Below are positions 12,133 through 22,470 of a stretch of 64,000 nucleotides of DNA, in pieces. The position numbers and the translations under genes are program-made. The stretch comes from Ophioceras dolichostomum (taxonomy: Eukaryota; Ascomycota; Sordariomycetes; Magnaporthales; Ophioceraceae): NCBI GenBank assembly GCA_003049485.1, contig PYST01000032.1, positions 1,001 to 65,000 on the forward strand, read 5' to 3'. Position 1 is the first letter of the stretch; each line of letters starts with the position of its first letter. A model generated the notes under the pieces. The model saw nothing but the letters and a program-made list of their open reading frames with translations, searched no databases and had not been told where the DNA came from.

Positions 12133-13071
12133 CTACTTCCTCAAATGGCTGTAGTCCTTGAGGATATGCTCCATGTGAGTGTTGGTCATCTTGCCAGCGC
12201 GCCGCTGGACGCGCTTCTTCTGCTTCTTCTTGTCCGCCGCGGTGACCTGGTTCTTGCTGCGCGAGTCGTCACTCGTGGGCTTCTGACCCACCTGGTTTAG
12301 CCGGCGGACGATGTCGTCGAGCGAAGGGAGCTCGACGCGGTGCCACATGACCTTGAACTCGGCATCGACCTTGTGGCACAGAGTCGGGTCGTTCGACCAG
12401 ACCATACGGGCGAGCCCGTCCTTCTTCGTGCGCACCACCAGGATCTGGTTCTCGGCCTCGAGTTGCGCGATGGCCTCCTCACAGTCCGGCCAGCCGTCCT
12501 TGAGGTCCTTGACACTGACTCCTTGGGCGTCCGACCGCCGCTGCAAGTAGTTCACCAGCGACGTTTTGCTCTTGACCCCGGGGATGAGGGGCAGGTGCTC
12601 GAAGCGGCCGGTCCTCCAGCCCTGGCCTTGCTCGGCAGCGGCCTCGGCCTCCGGATCCGGAGTGAACCTGACACGAGTGTGAAGGTGCAGGCGGTCCTTG
12701 ATCGTGCGCTGGAACGCGTCGTCGCGCTTGTTCAGGTTGGTGTGCGCCAGTATCTCGGCCAGCGTCTTGGGTTTGCCCTCCTTCTTGAGGTACTCGACGA
12801 TATAGAGTATGTTGGACCCGAGCTCTTCGCCAACACCGGTGTTCTCCGGCTGAGAGTAGATCGTCGCACCCATGTCGCGCTTTGATTTCTTCGTAGGCGT
12901 CGTGCCCGACGCTCCAGTCCCTGCCGTCCCGGGAGCCGCGATGGCCGAGGTTGTCGACGCGATCGAAGGCGTTGGAGACGGTGGCGGTCGTTTCATCGGG
13001 CCGCCGATCTTCGTCGCCACGCTGCCGAGGTCGGCGGCGAAAGCCTTCTGCTGACGCTCTAGGAACGACAT
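12133..13071 (-). CDS. transcription initiation factor IIE subunit beta (TFIIE-beta)
   Basis: This is a single exon of 312 residues, close to the usual length for the fungal family. The N-terminus (MSFLERQQKAF) is followed by a Pro/Ser/Thr-rich linker. The TFIIE-beta core winged-helix region starts near residue 75 (ILYIVEYLKKEGKPKTLAEIL) and continues through a second winged-helix segment (YLQRRSDAQGVSVKDLKDGWPDCEEAI). The C-terminus is strongly basic (KKKQKKRVQRRAGKMTNTHM) and ends in the family-typical HMEHILKDYSHL. TFIIE-beta pairs with TFIIE-alpha in the RNA polymerase II pre-initiation complex and recruits and regulates TFIIH. The start is the first ATG. The absence of introns is unusual among the longer genes of this window but not abnormal. 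Confidence 0.93.
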   Translation of the reverse strand: MSFLERQQKAFAADLGSVATKIGGPMKRPPPSPTPSIASTTSAIAAPGTAGTGASGTTPTKKSKRDMGATIYSQPENTGVGEELGSNILYIVEYLKKEGKPKTLAEILAHTNLNKRDDAFQRTIKDRLHLHTRVRFTPDPEAEAAAEQGQGWRTGRFEHLPLIPGVKSKTSLVNYLQRRSDAQGVSVKDLKDGWPDCEEAIAQLEAENQILVVRTKKDGLARMVWSNDPTLCHKVDAEFKVMWHRVELPSLDDIVRRLNQVGQKPTSDDSRSKNQVTAADKKKQKKRVQRRAGKMTNTHMEHILKDYSHLRK

Positions 13072-14369
13072 CGCCGCTATCCCCTCGTGCGCCGGGCGGT
13101 TGGGAACGAGAGACGTTGAGATGAGTCGAGGGCTTGGAGGATGGAGAATTCAACGCAGGAAACTCTCTGGGAAAGGTGACGGCGTTGACCAACTAAAGTA
13201 AGAGTCAGCCCCACTTGACTCGCTCATCACGTGCAAGCCGCTAGGCTACCAGAGCTGCTTATCTCAGCACTCGCTCACACTGCTCACAAACACATCAACC
13301 GCGAAGAGGCTTCAGGAGCTAGAGCCAAGAAGACTCGTAATCGTGTTCGACAAAGTGGTGTGTTTCCCATGCAATGTTGTTCTGTACGGGTTATATACGA
13401 AACGCCCTGCGTATCTCCTCCGCGGTTCGGGCAGAAATATACCCCGGATGTGTAGCAGCCCGAGAGAGTCAATCTTTGTTCCATGCTTCAACTTCACTCC
13501 TTTGTGGTCGCAACAGGGCAGGCTGTTTTGGAGTAAGTGCGGACTGGTTCAAGCTTTCGACGTACAACAACGGCCCGAGCCTACTTCCCACTTGGTAAGT
13601 GGTAGTTTCAAGATTGGGAAGCGTGAAAGTACGATTTATTCCACGACGGTGGCAAATAGATACAGACAGTTCAGCGTGCAATGACCAAAAACTTGCTGTA
13701 ATAGAAAACAGTGCCCCAAAGCAAGGTTGTAAATCAAGTACCAGTCGCTACCTATTAAAGAGATTTATTGATATAAATGGCCCAAAAGCGAGACGCAAAC
13801 TGAATAATAATGACAGGCTTCAGCGCAACCTTGACAAGATTGACCTCGTTCCACCCCCTCACCCCCTCATCCCCTCATCCTAGTCCTTGGTTCGTGGTTG
13901 TCGAGGTCGCAATCGCAGAAAGGCGAGACGGGCGGTTCGGGGCCGCGGGCATTTCTCAACACCCGTAGCCGTGTTGGCCTGCCTCGGCATTCGACTGCCA
14001 TCCATATGCGTCTCGATGGAACCGTGTCATGTTGGTCTATCAGACAGGTGCTATCTTCAGCGGATCCCGGCACAAAAAAGAGAAGACAAGTAAAAGGGAA
14101 TAGAAGACGAAAAAAAAGGGACCTAGGGCCGGCCTGACCGGGTCGAGAAACTGGGAAATTGCAGATTGCCAACACCTTCCCAACGCCGGGAAGCATGCTA
14201 TGATGCCCACCCATCAAACCCCCCCGACTCGCCCGCGATTCAGTCGGAAGAAACAAACCGTGGCAGTGCAACGGGGACCAGCACTCCCCGACCCGGCTTT
14301 TCGGCCGCTCTCCCGCTGCGCTTTGCCCGGCTCTCCGGCAAGCCCCCCACAACCTATCCCAAGCACCGT
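13072..14369. other. intergenic region between TFIIE beta and cytochrome b5
   Basis: No recognisable gene is present. The left part should hold the TFIIE-beta promoter and the right part the cytochrome b5 3-prime UTR. Short frames exist on both strands but have no coding signature. Confidence 0.45.
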
Positions 14370-15035
14370 TTACACAGCCTTGGCCGCTTCTTGTTGCTGC
14401 ATGTACTGGTAGGCGGCGTAGGCGACCAGGCCGCCGATAAGGATCACGGCGTAGAGGCCGATGCCCATGCCGGCCGTGGCGGTCTGCGCGGGCGGTGCCA
14501 AGGAACCGGATGGCGTCGCCTTCGGTCTCGGGTCGTTGGCCTGTAGAAGGGTTTTTTTTGGTATTGGCGTCAGTATCGCGGGGGCCGGCGACAGCGAAGA
14601 AAGGGAGGGTTGGTTCTCAGCTCTCAGGGCAGAGGAAGGGTGAAAGCCGGCATGAGGAGGGGGGATGACAAACACGTACATTCCGCTTAAGCTCGCCGAT
14701 GTATAGGGTCTGTAGGGTCTCGCGGGCCTCGTCACTGTGGCCGACATCTTCGAACGCCTCCGTCGCGTCTTGACCGGCAACATCTAGCAGGACCTCCTCG
14801 CCGCCGCTGCATTGTAATTCGCGTCAGTAAACACCCGGAACGATCAGGCGGACGAGGAAATGCCAGTCCGATAAGCAGGTAAGCTGTTGGGCCATCGGCT
14901 GGATGGGCTCACTCACGGGTGCTCGTCGACAAACTTGGTGCTGTCGTAAATCTTATCGTGGATCACGACGAACAGATCCTTCTTCGTGTTATGCTCGGCA
15001 ACATCCTGATACGTGTACTCCTTTGGCGCCGCCAT
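14370..15035 (-). CDS. cytochrome b5, tail-anchored
   Basis: Three exons (15035-14917, 14806-14680, 14540-14370) give 138 residues, the normal length for microsomal cytochrome b5. The heme-binding core begins at KEYTYQDVAEHN; the axial ligands are H39 in the H-P-G-G motif and H63 in VGHSDEA. After a short Pro/Ala linker, a single hydrophobic helix (about 106-128, GIGLYAVILIGGLVAYAAY) ends 10 residues before the C-terminus, which fits a tail anchor in the endoplasmic reticulum membrane. It donates electrons to fatty-acid desaturases, sterol enzymes and some P450s, and is reduced by cytochrome b5 reductase. The first intron splits the proline codon of H-P-G-G. The frame continues without a break across all three joins. 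Confidence 0.95.
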
Positions 15036-16139
15036 TGTGGCTTTGGTTTTCAACTTTTTGCTCGGGACCGCTATGTATTTGGATGAACTCGAGAGAGACT
15101 GAGCGAGGAACCCGACGGTGTATTTGCTGTTGGTATGTTTTTGGTTGTTGTTGCTGGTTGACAAAAAAAAAAAGAAAGAAAAAAAAGCCCGTTGTTGGGG
15201 TGTAGGGTCGGGGGGGTCGGAATGATAGAAGGGAAATCCGGAAAGTTTTGTGCTGGTAGTCACTGAAAGATTGGTATAATTAACCTGAGCGGTAGAGCTT
15301 GAATGCCTGGCCCCAGTGCACAAGACTTCCCGTCCACAGTAGCTTTCGGGAACACCTGGCCGGGGGAGCTAATACATCTCCAACCATTGGCTAGCTCAAT
15401 GCTCTTGAGAGGGTTCTGGCCTGATGAGGTTCTCCACACACCATCTTTTCTTTCCTCTGGTTCCCAAGATTCGACCGATAACATAAAGTGAAGAACAGCG
15501 TTCCTTGTTGAGTTACTGCTACGTTGTATTACCACTCATCTCTTCACTCCTCGGGCTCATTTTACTGCACTAAATTGTACCGGTACTGGCAGCCAGCTTC
15601 AAGGCATCAACCCTACTATAACATTCAACATAGCATGCTGCATTAGGGGTAGGTAGGTTGGTGGCAGGCACGAGCAGGTCCCCTAAGTCCCCTATTCAGA
15701 TCCCCAACGCTGATAGATTTACCGAGATAGCAAGGTGGCGGCCTCGGCTTGTGATTGGCCCTTCCCTCGCCGGAGCTGCTCCCTGCAGATCGTTCGACAC
15801 GGGAATTGAGATCCCTTCTGCTTTCCCCACTAGGAGAAGGGTTTCCCCCACCCACTCCCGTCAGTCTCGTCCATCCTCTGTGGCGGTCACTGACGTGGAG
15901 GAGTAAGTAATCCGGAGTAACTCAGGGATGCAACATAAGGGATCGGCCCGGGCGTATTTGTAGCCCGCAGGACTCCGATGCCAGCATGGACAGCACCTAT
16001 CCATTTTCCCTTCAACGAAAGTACAGAGATTCTCTAGCGCCATGTCAAGATGCCTCATTGTGTGCGCTCCGTCCAAAGCAACTGACAGCAGTATGAAGGT
16101 GAGGCTAAGGTTGGCTAAAGATGAGTGAATAAGCAGATT
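15036..16139. other. intergenic region between cytochrome b5 and capping protein alpha
   Basis: No gene is recognised. The left end, with an A-rich tract at about 15163-15186, is probably the cytochrome b5 promoter and leader. A GGTAGGTAGG-type motif lies at 15649-15660. The right end is probably the capping-protein 3-prime UTR. Confidence 0.45.
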
Positions 16140-17560
16140 TCAGCGCCTCGAGCTTCCTCCGCCGATGTCTTGCCCCAACCGGTACCCGGCGACCTTGTCC
16201 CACTCGATCTTTTGTCGTGTGACAGGCAGCTGCCTCCTCAGACCTTTGAACGCTCCTTCGCTGAGGTTCGTGAAACCCCTGTTGAGCTCCTCCTGGTACT
16301 TCTTCTCCGCCGCAGCAATCTCCTTGGCGATCGCAGCACCGGTGCCCGAGGCGATGGTTGCGTTTACCGGCTTGTCCGTGAGCAGCCGGACGTTGCCGTC
16401 CTCGTAGTAGTGGACATCAACCTTGATGGAGCCCTCAACCGTGCCCGCGCCTGGGGAGAATAGGTACAGGGACCGCCATCGTCCGTTCCTGCGATGCGAC
16501 GGGGTTAGCAAAGCCGCCAGTCAGTCAGCCATGTGTGCATGTCGCTTCAGAGACCCCGGCATCTCAAAGGGGGCTGAGAAGCCAAAGGTCGTCGCAGAGG
16601 AGGGTAACCGGATAGGACAAAGCAAGGATCAGGAGGGGCGGTATAAAGAGGTATTCGCGAAGAGCGTACCAGAAGTTGTTGGGGCTGTACTTGTTGGCCA
16701 CGATGATAATGGCCAGCTTGGAGTTGTTCTGGATCGGGTAAACACCGAAGCAGGCGTTGGGGAAATGCTCCTGGACATATGGCGCCAGGCTCTTCAGGGT
16801 TGACTTCCTAAACACGGGTCTCAGTCATGACGCATTCTTTCAACGGCTTTGAATCGGGCGCTGTCACTCACACCAGGTCAGAATGCGCGCTCTCCAGGAC
16901 GTAGCTCTGAACTGCGCTAGCTTTCTGCTCGGTCGGAATAGGTTAGCAACAAGACTTCGTCGCGCAACACCCAGCCCGTCGGTAATAGTAAGGCTTCAGC
17001 ACGAACCTGAGTGACGTGGTCGAAAGCGAAGCTGGAAGAACTCTCGACATCGTAGTATCGCCCGTCGCCAAGCGAGCTGTGGGAGCTGACAATAACCTGC
17101 CACAAAGTCAGCTGCAGTCCCCTTCCTCCTCGCCCTCCTTCATCTGATATGTCTTGACTTCGTGACTTCCGAGTCTCGTAGATTGTGGGCCAAAAATGAG
17201 AAGGCGAAGGGGTGCTGCGGAACGCACCTGCTGGCTACTCGCCGGAAGCTTCACGGTTGTGAACTGCTCCTCGTGGTACTTCTCGAACGCCGGTGCGAGC
17301 TGCGACATGTCGACATCTCTACGGATAGATTTGATATCTAGAGCTTGCGAGATAAATCAGTACTGAAAAAGAATAGATATGAAAGAGGGGATTCGCAGGG
17401 TTCGCTAACCGGCAACGACATCTGCGAGCTTCATAACGGATCCAGCGTCAATCGTCAGCTCCCAGGCCACTTAATTGACGTAACAGGTTGTGGGAGAGCT
17501 TACCTCGCCAGGAGGCGCGCCCTCGATGAAGTCGGACAGTATTGGCACAGAGTTCGACAT
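16140..17560 (-). CDS. F-actin capping protein subunit alpha
   Basis: Seven exons (17560-17504, 17428-17410, 17337-17228, 17096-17007, 16924-16872, 16807-16670, 16488-16140) sum to 816 nt, giving 271 residues, the family length. The reading runs from MSNSVPILSDFIEGAPPGE through LADVVADIKSI to the family regions ACFGVYPIQNNSKLAIIIV and NGRWRSLYLFSPG, then the C-terminal actin-binding region KIEWDKVAGYRLGQDIGG. With the beta subunit it forms the CapZ-type heterodimer that caps actin filament barbed ends, at cortical patches and hyphal tips in fungi. Exon 2 is only 19 nt. Its use is supported because skipping it would break both the frame and the expected GELADVVADI reading. This is the most intron-dense gene in the window relative to its length. 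Confidence 0.93.
17410..17428 (-). other. 19-nt micro-exon of the capping protein alpha gene
   Basis: It encodes L-A-D-V-V-A plus the first base of the next aspartate codon. It is flanked by an AAG acceptor and a GTTAGC donor, with introns of 75 nt and 72 nt on either side. Including it restores frame and the family sequence between PPGE and DIKS. Confidence 0.85.
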
Positions 17561-18303
17561 ATCTGCTCCCTCCAGGTACTGTTCGTGAAAGGTAATGTGT
17601 TCGGTTTGCCTGGGTCAGGCAGCTTCGTCGTGTTCAGAGTTGCGTGTCGCTGTTGCGGCAAGGTCGTGATCCGTCCGTCGCATTGCCGTTCCATCCATCG
17701 ACAAGAGCTGCGGGGCTCTGAGTAGCGCTCGCTGGTGGGATGAGGGGCAGCTGAGTTACATCAGCCTCACACCTGACGAGATTCGAAGAGAACAGAGCAC
17801 CAGATTTAGGAGACAAAACTCAACAACCCGACACACACGCATGCCAGAGAAATAATGTCAAGCCACGAAGCTACGAAACCTTGAAGCAGAATTGTTCCAA
17901 TTACAGCGAAATATCTCGTTGTATCTGATGACGAGACCGGAAAGCGTGGTTATCTCCGGGGCTCTGGACTGGCGACAATGTCTTCAGGTACCCGACGTAA
18001 AATTCACGCCCGAACGTCGTGCGTTGATGCTCAGAATGGCAGGCGATACAATCGACGCGACAACCAATCCTCAGGCTTCCTGTGAACCGCAACAGCCTAC
18101 CGGCTCTCATTTCACAAGGCATGATCACGGAGATCTATGGGCTTCCAGTCTCTGACCGGGTGAGGCTCAGGCTACCTTAGGCTACGTCCTAGCTTTTATC
18201 CGCTTCAAGTCTAGACTTGCTGCTCCCTCGCTATGCCATGGAAATGCTGATCTCAACTAAGCAATCCAGAAAACGGACACCAGATATGAGACAAATCTTG
18301 CCC
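17561..18303. other. intergenic region between capping protein alpha and E1 beta
   Basis: This stretch should contain the capping-protein promoter and the E1-beta 3-prime UTR. No gene, repeat or RNA is recognised. Confidence 0.45.
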
Positions 18304-19602
18304 CTAGTATTCTATTATCCTCCGAACGCGGTCATAAATTCCTGTGAGAAGAGGGGTTAGACACAGGATGGCACAAGGTTGACAGGACGTTTCGACGACG
18401 AATTGGCTTTACTCACTTGATATATCCGGCGAGTTGAACTTTTCGAATATCAACGGGTTGTGGATGCTCCATCCGGCCACGCGCTCCACCGGGGCCTCCA
18501 GTCGGACAAAGGTGTCCGGGTCCTCTTGAATAGCTGCTGCTACCTCGGCCCCGATGCCCTGGTTCACCATAGCCTCATGGACCACGACACACCTCCCGGT
18601 CTTGCGCACGCTTGCGAATACGGTTTCCTTATCCCAGGGATACAGAGTTCTCAAGTCTATCAGTTCCGCCGAGATGCCGAGGTCCTCCTCCGCCTTGGCG
18701 ATGGCGCTCTGACAGAGGTACAGCGGCTGGCCGTACGAGATGATCGTCACGTCCGTGCCCTCCTTAAGGACCTCGGCCTTGGAAAGGGGAAGGGTGTACG
18801 GCGCGGCGGGTACCTGCTCGACCGCGGCCCTGTAGAGGACCTTGGGCTCCATGAAGATGACCGGGTCGTTACTGCGGATGGCGGCCAGCAGCAGACCCTT
18901 GGCCTGGAGCGGTGAGCGAGGCATGACGACGCGGAAGCCCGGCACGTGGGTGAAGAGGCTCTCCGGTGACTGCGAGTGGTACAGGGCTCCATGCCCGACC
19001 AGCCCACACGGCATCCGGACGGTTAGCCCGCCGGCGCTCCTGCCATTGACACCATCACGGTACCGGAACTTCGCCGCCTCGTTTACCATCTGGTCGAACG
19101 CCGGGAACACGTAGTCGGCAAACTGGATCTCGGCCACCGGTCTCATGCCCTCGGCAGCTAAACCAATAGCGAAGCCCATGATTCCCTGCTCGCTGAGGGG
19201 CGTATTGAAGACCCGTTCGCCGCCGTAGCGCTCGGCCAGCCCCATCGAGCACCGGAACACGCCGCCGAAGGCCACATCCTCGCCGAAGAGGAGGACCGAC
19301 TCGTCGCCAGCCAGCGCTATCGACAGGGCATCGTTGATCGCCTGGAAGAGATTCAGCCGCTTCGTAGCGCCGTTCTTGACCTCCGGCGGGAGCTCCGGGT
19401 TGTTTAGCGCCGCCTGGGAGCTGTGCGCAAGTAAGGGAGTCGTAGAGTAGTCGATTGGCACGTTTAGCCTCGCGTTCGGCGGATGCGTCGAGTATAATCG
19501 AGGGGGGAAAGGTCGAATCGCGGCCAGAGAGGGAGACAGCGCGTGGGGCCGACACGTCCCCGCTAGGAGGCCCCTCAGCGACCTCGTAAACGATGTTGTC
19601 AT
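18304..19602 (-). CDS. branched-chain 2-oxoacid dehydrogenase E1 subunit beta
   Basis: Two exons (19602-18417 and 18341-18304) give 407 residues; the last exon encodes only the family tail RIYDRVRRIIEY. An N-terminal Arg/Ser/Leu-rich stretch (MTTSFTRSLRGLLAG ... RLYS) is a plausible mitochondrial presequence. The transketolase-like pyrimidine-binding domain has LLFGEDVAFGGVFRC, NTPLSEQGIMGFAIG and EIQFADYVFPAFDQ; GHGALYHSQSPE and IPRSP-like VVMPRSPLQAKGLLL match BCKDHB more closely than pyruvate dehydrogenase beta. With the alpha subunit it forms the thiamine-diphosphate E1 that decarboxylates the 2-oxoacids of leucine, isoleucine and valine in the mitochondrial matrix. An upstream in-frame extension lacks an ATG, so the start is taken at 19602. 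It shares a divergent promoter with the glucanase gene. Confidence 0.93.
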
Positions 19603-19607
19603 AGCAT
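19599..19607 (-). promoter_or_regulatory. two-codon upstream ORF overlapping the E1-beta start
   Basis: On the minus strand the sequence reads ATG-CTA-TGA, and the main ATG lies inside it in another frame (the last base of CTA plus the first two of TGA). Ribosomes scanning from the 5-prime end would meet this minimal ORF first. The overlap could allow termination-reinitiation or leaky scanning. An effect on expression is inference. Confidence 0.5.
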
Positions 19608-20072
19608 GGGACAATCCCCGAATCTCGAGAAAAATAAGGGTGTTTTCAGACAATGACCTTCTAAGAGGCCAAATAACTCAACTGGCTGCGCAATTGATAC
19701 GAAGAAGCACCGGAAATCTTTCTACAGTAAAACGAAAAGGTGAGAGCGATGAGAAGTGTCAGTTGCTGGGGGCTGTTGGGTTTCTGAGAGGATGATGTCA
19801 AGTGGTCAGCCGTGGCTAGCCGCTGTCGGCTCGGTTACTGGAGCGGCCCCTCCCACCCCTGGTCATGGTCAAATGACATGTCAGCCTGCAACCACTTAGA
19901 GGCAGGTTGCCTGGGCAACCCGCTGTGCTTCTTCAATACCTTCGGCCCCAAACATGAGCCTGTGGCTACTTAGGGATTTTGTACTCTACCATAGTATATT
20001 TCGAAGCCTGCATTCTTTCAATCTTGTACTCTTCCTCTACCTTAACACTTGACAGACGAGTGTGTCTCTGTC
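19603..20072. promoter_or_regulatory. divergent promoter, E1 beta / glucan 1,3-beta-glucosidase
   Basis: These 470 bases separate two genes read away from each other. They contain a 10-bp palindrome TGACATGTCA (19874-19883) and a perfect inverted repeat GGTTGCC-TG-GGCAACC (19905-19920). The rest shows no recognised element. Confidence 0.6.
19905..19920. promoter_or_regulatory. RFX-type X-box palindrome
   Basis: Seven-base perfect inverted arms with a 2-bp spacer match the RFX/Crt1 X-box consensus (GTNRCC, 0-3 bases, RGYAAC) in both halves. It lies about 300 bp upstream of the E1-beta start and 150 bp upstream of the glucanase start. Binding is inferred from the motif only. Confidence 0.55.
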
Positions 20073-22470
20073 ATGGCCCCACATGACTCCGGCCGGCCAT
20101 CTCGACGGCAAAGAGAATCCAGCTCCCATAAACACCACAAGAGGAAGTCGAGCTCGCAAGGACCTAGCCGACCAAGTACGACAGATGAGAGCGGATCAAG
20201 CGGCAGTCATGCCTTGTCTGCAGATGCCCTAGCGAGGCTAAATCATGTGAATGAACGGCAGGCACCTCGACAACGGGACGTCTCGCGGGAATGGGAATAT
20301 CGGGAGGCAGCTAGGAGAGAAAGGCAACGCGAGAGAGAACGGGAGCGGGAAAGGGAAAGGGAGCGAGAAAGGCGGAGGGAGCTGGAGCAAGAAAGAGAAA
20401 TAGAGAGGGAAAGGGAAAGGCGCAGGGAAAGAGAACGCGAACGCGAACGAGATCAAGATCGAGACCGGGACCGAGACCGAGACCGCGAAAGAAATCGAGA
20501 CTACGATTCGAAGCAAAGGAAAAGAACGAGAAACGACTACAGGGAGGTCGACCGGTTAGACGATGAGCCTCCCCGCCGGAGCCGCAACAAGCACAAGAAG
20601 CGTCGGGTTGTCAGCGGTGCGGTCCTCGAGGAGGGTAGGGCGAGGCATGGCAGGGGAATCCGAGGTGGCGGCACGGGCAGCTACGACAGTGTCGAGAAGG
20701 ACGGTCGGGACGGCCCGCCGCCATCGAAACTACAGATATTGTGGCAGAAGAAGAGGAAACTGAGTGAGTGGCCAAACCCGCGTCCAAAGGCTGTCGGTTA
20801 TATCGAGACATACTGACTGACCCCTCCGTCTGTAGTGATCGCGATCGGGGTGGGTATCGTGCTGGTGATTATTCTCATCATCGTCGCCGCCGTGGTGAGC
20901 AGCCAGAAAAGCTCGCCAAGCTCATCGGACGGCGCAGACTTGAGTAACATCAACGTTCCATCCGGTGCACCCGCCTGGTTGGACCCAAGCCAATGGCAGA
21001 GCACAACAGACTTCAACGTGACGTACACGGCGCAGACCGTTGGCGACTTACCCGTCATGGGCCTGTTCAGCAGCTGGGACGACTCGAAGCGGGCAAACGA
21101 CCAAGTCCCACCGCTGAACACGGCCTGGGGCTCGTACGCAACGCGGCCGGCCCGCGGGGTCAACTTGGGCGGATGGCTCTCGATCGAGCCCTTCATCACG
21201 GCTGACCTGTACGACTGGGACGCGAGCAAGGGCGTCATCGATGAGTATACGATGTGCAAGGCGCTGGGATCGAGCTGCGCGTCGTTTCTGGAGAAGCACT
21301 ATGCCTCCTTTGTGACGGAGTCGACCTTCGCCGAGATTGCCGCCGCCGGCCTCGACCACGTGCGCATCCCCTTCTCATACTGGGCCGTGCAGACGTACGA
21401 CGACGACCCATACGTCTTCCGAACGTCGTGGCGCTACCTGCTGAGGGGCATCGAGTGGGCTCGCAAGTACGGCCTGCGGGTCAACCTCGACCTGCACGGC
21501 CTCCCGGGCAGCCAGAACGGGTGGAACCACAGCGGGCGGCAGGGCCCGATCGGGTGGCTGAACGGCACAAACGGCGCGCTTAACGGGCAGCGCTCTCTGG
21601 ACGTGCACGACCGGCTCTCCAAGTTCTTCGCCCAAGACCGGTACAAGAACATCATCACGCACTACGGCCTCGCCAACGAGCCCAAGATGACGTACCTCAG
21701 GGTCGCGGACGTAGTCACCTGGACGGCGAGCGCCTACAAGCTGGTGCGCGCCAACGGGCTCAAGGACGCTGTGGTCGTCTTCGGCGACGGGTTCATGGGC
21801 CTGAACAAGTGGCAGGGTCAGCTCCAGGGGCTCGACAAGCTCGCGCTCGACGTGCACCAGTACGTCATCTTCAACACGAACCAGATCGTCTACAACCACA
21901 CCCGCAAGGTCGAGTACGCCTGCTCGGGCTGGACCGAGCAGACGCTGCAGAGCATGGACACGTCCACCGGGTTCGGTCCCACGATGGTCGCGGAGTGGTC
22001 ACAAGCCGATACGGACTGCGCGAAGCACCTGACCAATGTCGGATGTAAGTCTGTTCTTTCTTAACCACCAGAACCAGATAACAGCTGAGCTGCGTAACAA
22101 TGCTGACAGAAAAACAGGGGGCAATCGGTGGACGGGCACTTACCGGAGCGGCGACCCGCTGACCGAAGTGCTCACGCCTCGCTGCCCGACCACAGACACG
22201 ACCTGCGACTGCGTCACGGCCAACATGGACTCGTCCCGGTACAGCGACGTGTACAAGTCCTTCCTCAAGACCTTCGCCGAGGCGCAGATGCACAGCTTCG
22301 AGAAGGGCTGGGGCTGGTTCTACTGGACCTGGGAAGCCTCGCACACCCAGTGGAGCTACAAGAAGGGCCTCGCCGCCGGCATCCTGCCCGCCAAGGCCTA
22401 CGAGCGGACCTTCAACTGCGACCTGACGAAGATACCCAGCTTCTCTGGCCTGTCGGAGACCTATCGCTAA
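20073..22470 (+). CDS. glucan 1,3-beta-glucosidase, type II membrane form (GH5)
   Basis: Three exons (20073-20763, 20836-22044, 22118-22470) give 750 residues, near the length of ExgD proteins. The N-terminal 230 residues are cytosolic and highly charged, with long Arg/Glu then Arg/Asp alternations (about 95-150). One hydrophobic helix (about 231-251, MIAIGVGIVLVIILIIVAAV) acts as signal anchor. The catalytic domain starts with RGVNLGGWLSIEPF; the acid/base is E512 in GLANEPKM and the nucleophile E617 in MVAEWSQADTDC. It hydrolyses terminal glucose from 1,3-beta-glucan and takes part in wall remodelling, with the enzyme domain outside the membrane. The first ATG is at 20073; the open frame upstream has none. 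The first intron lies exactly at the start of the membrane helix. Confidence 0.93.
20325..20505 (+). repeat. Arg-Glu / Arg-Asp coding repeat in the glucanase N-terminus
   Basis: Purine-rich degenerate hexamers (GAGAGx-type, then GACCGx-type) encode about 60 residues of alternating RE, RER and RD. The tract is in frame and translated, unlike the other simple repeats of the window. It makes a mixed-charge segment on the cytosolic side of the membrane anchor. Confidence 0.85.
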
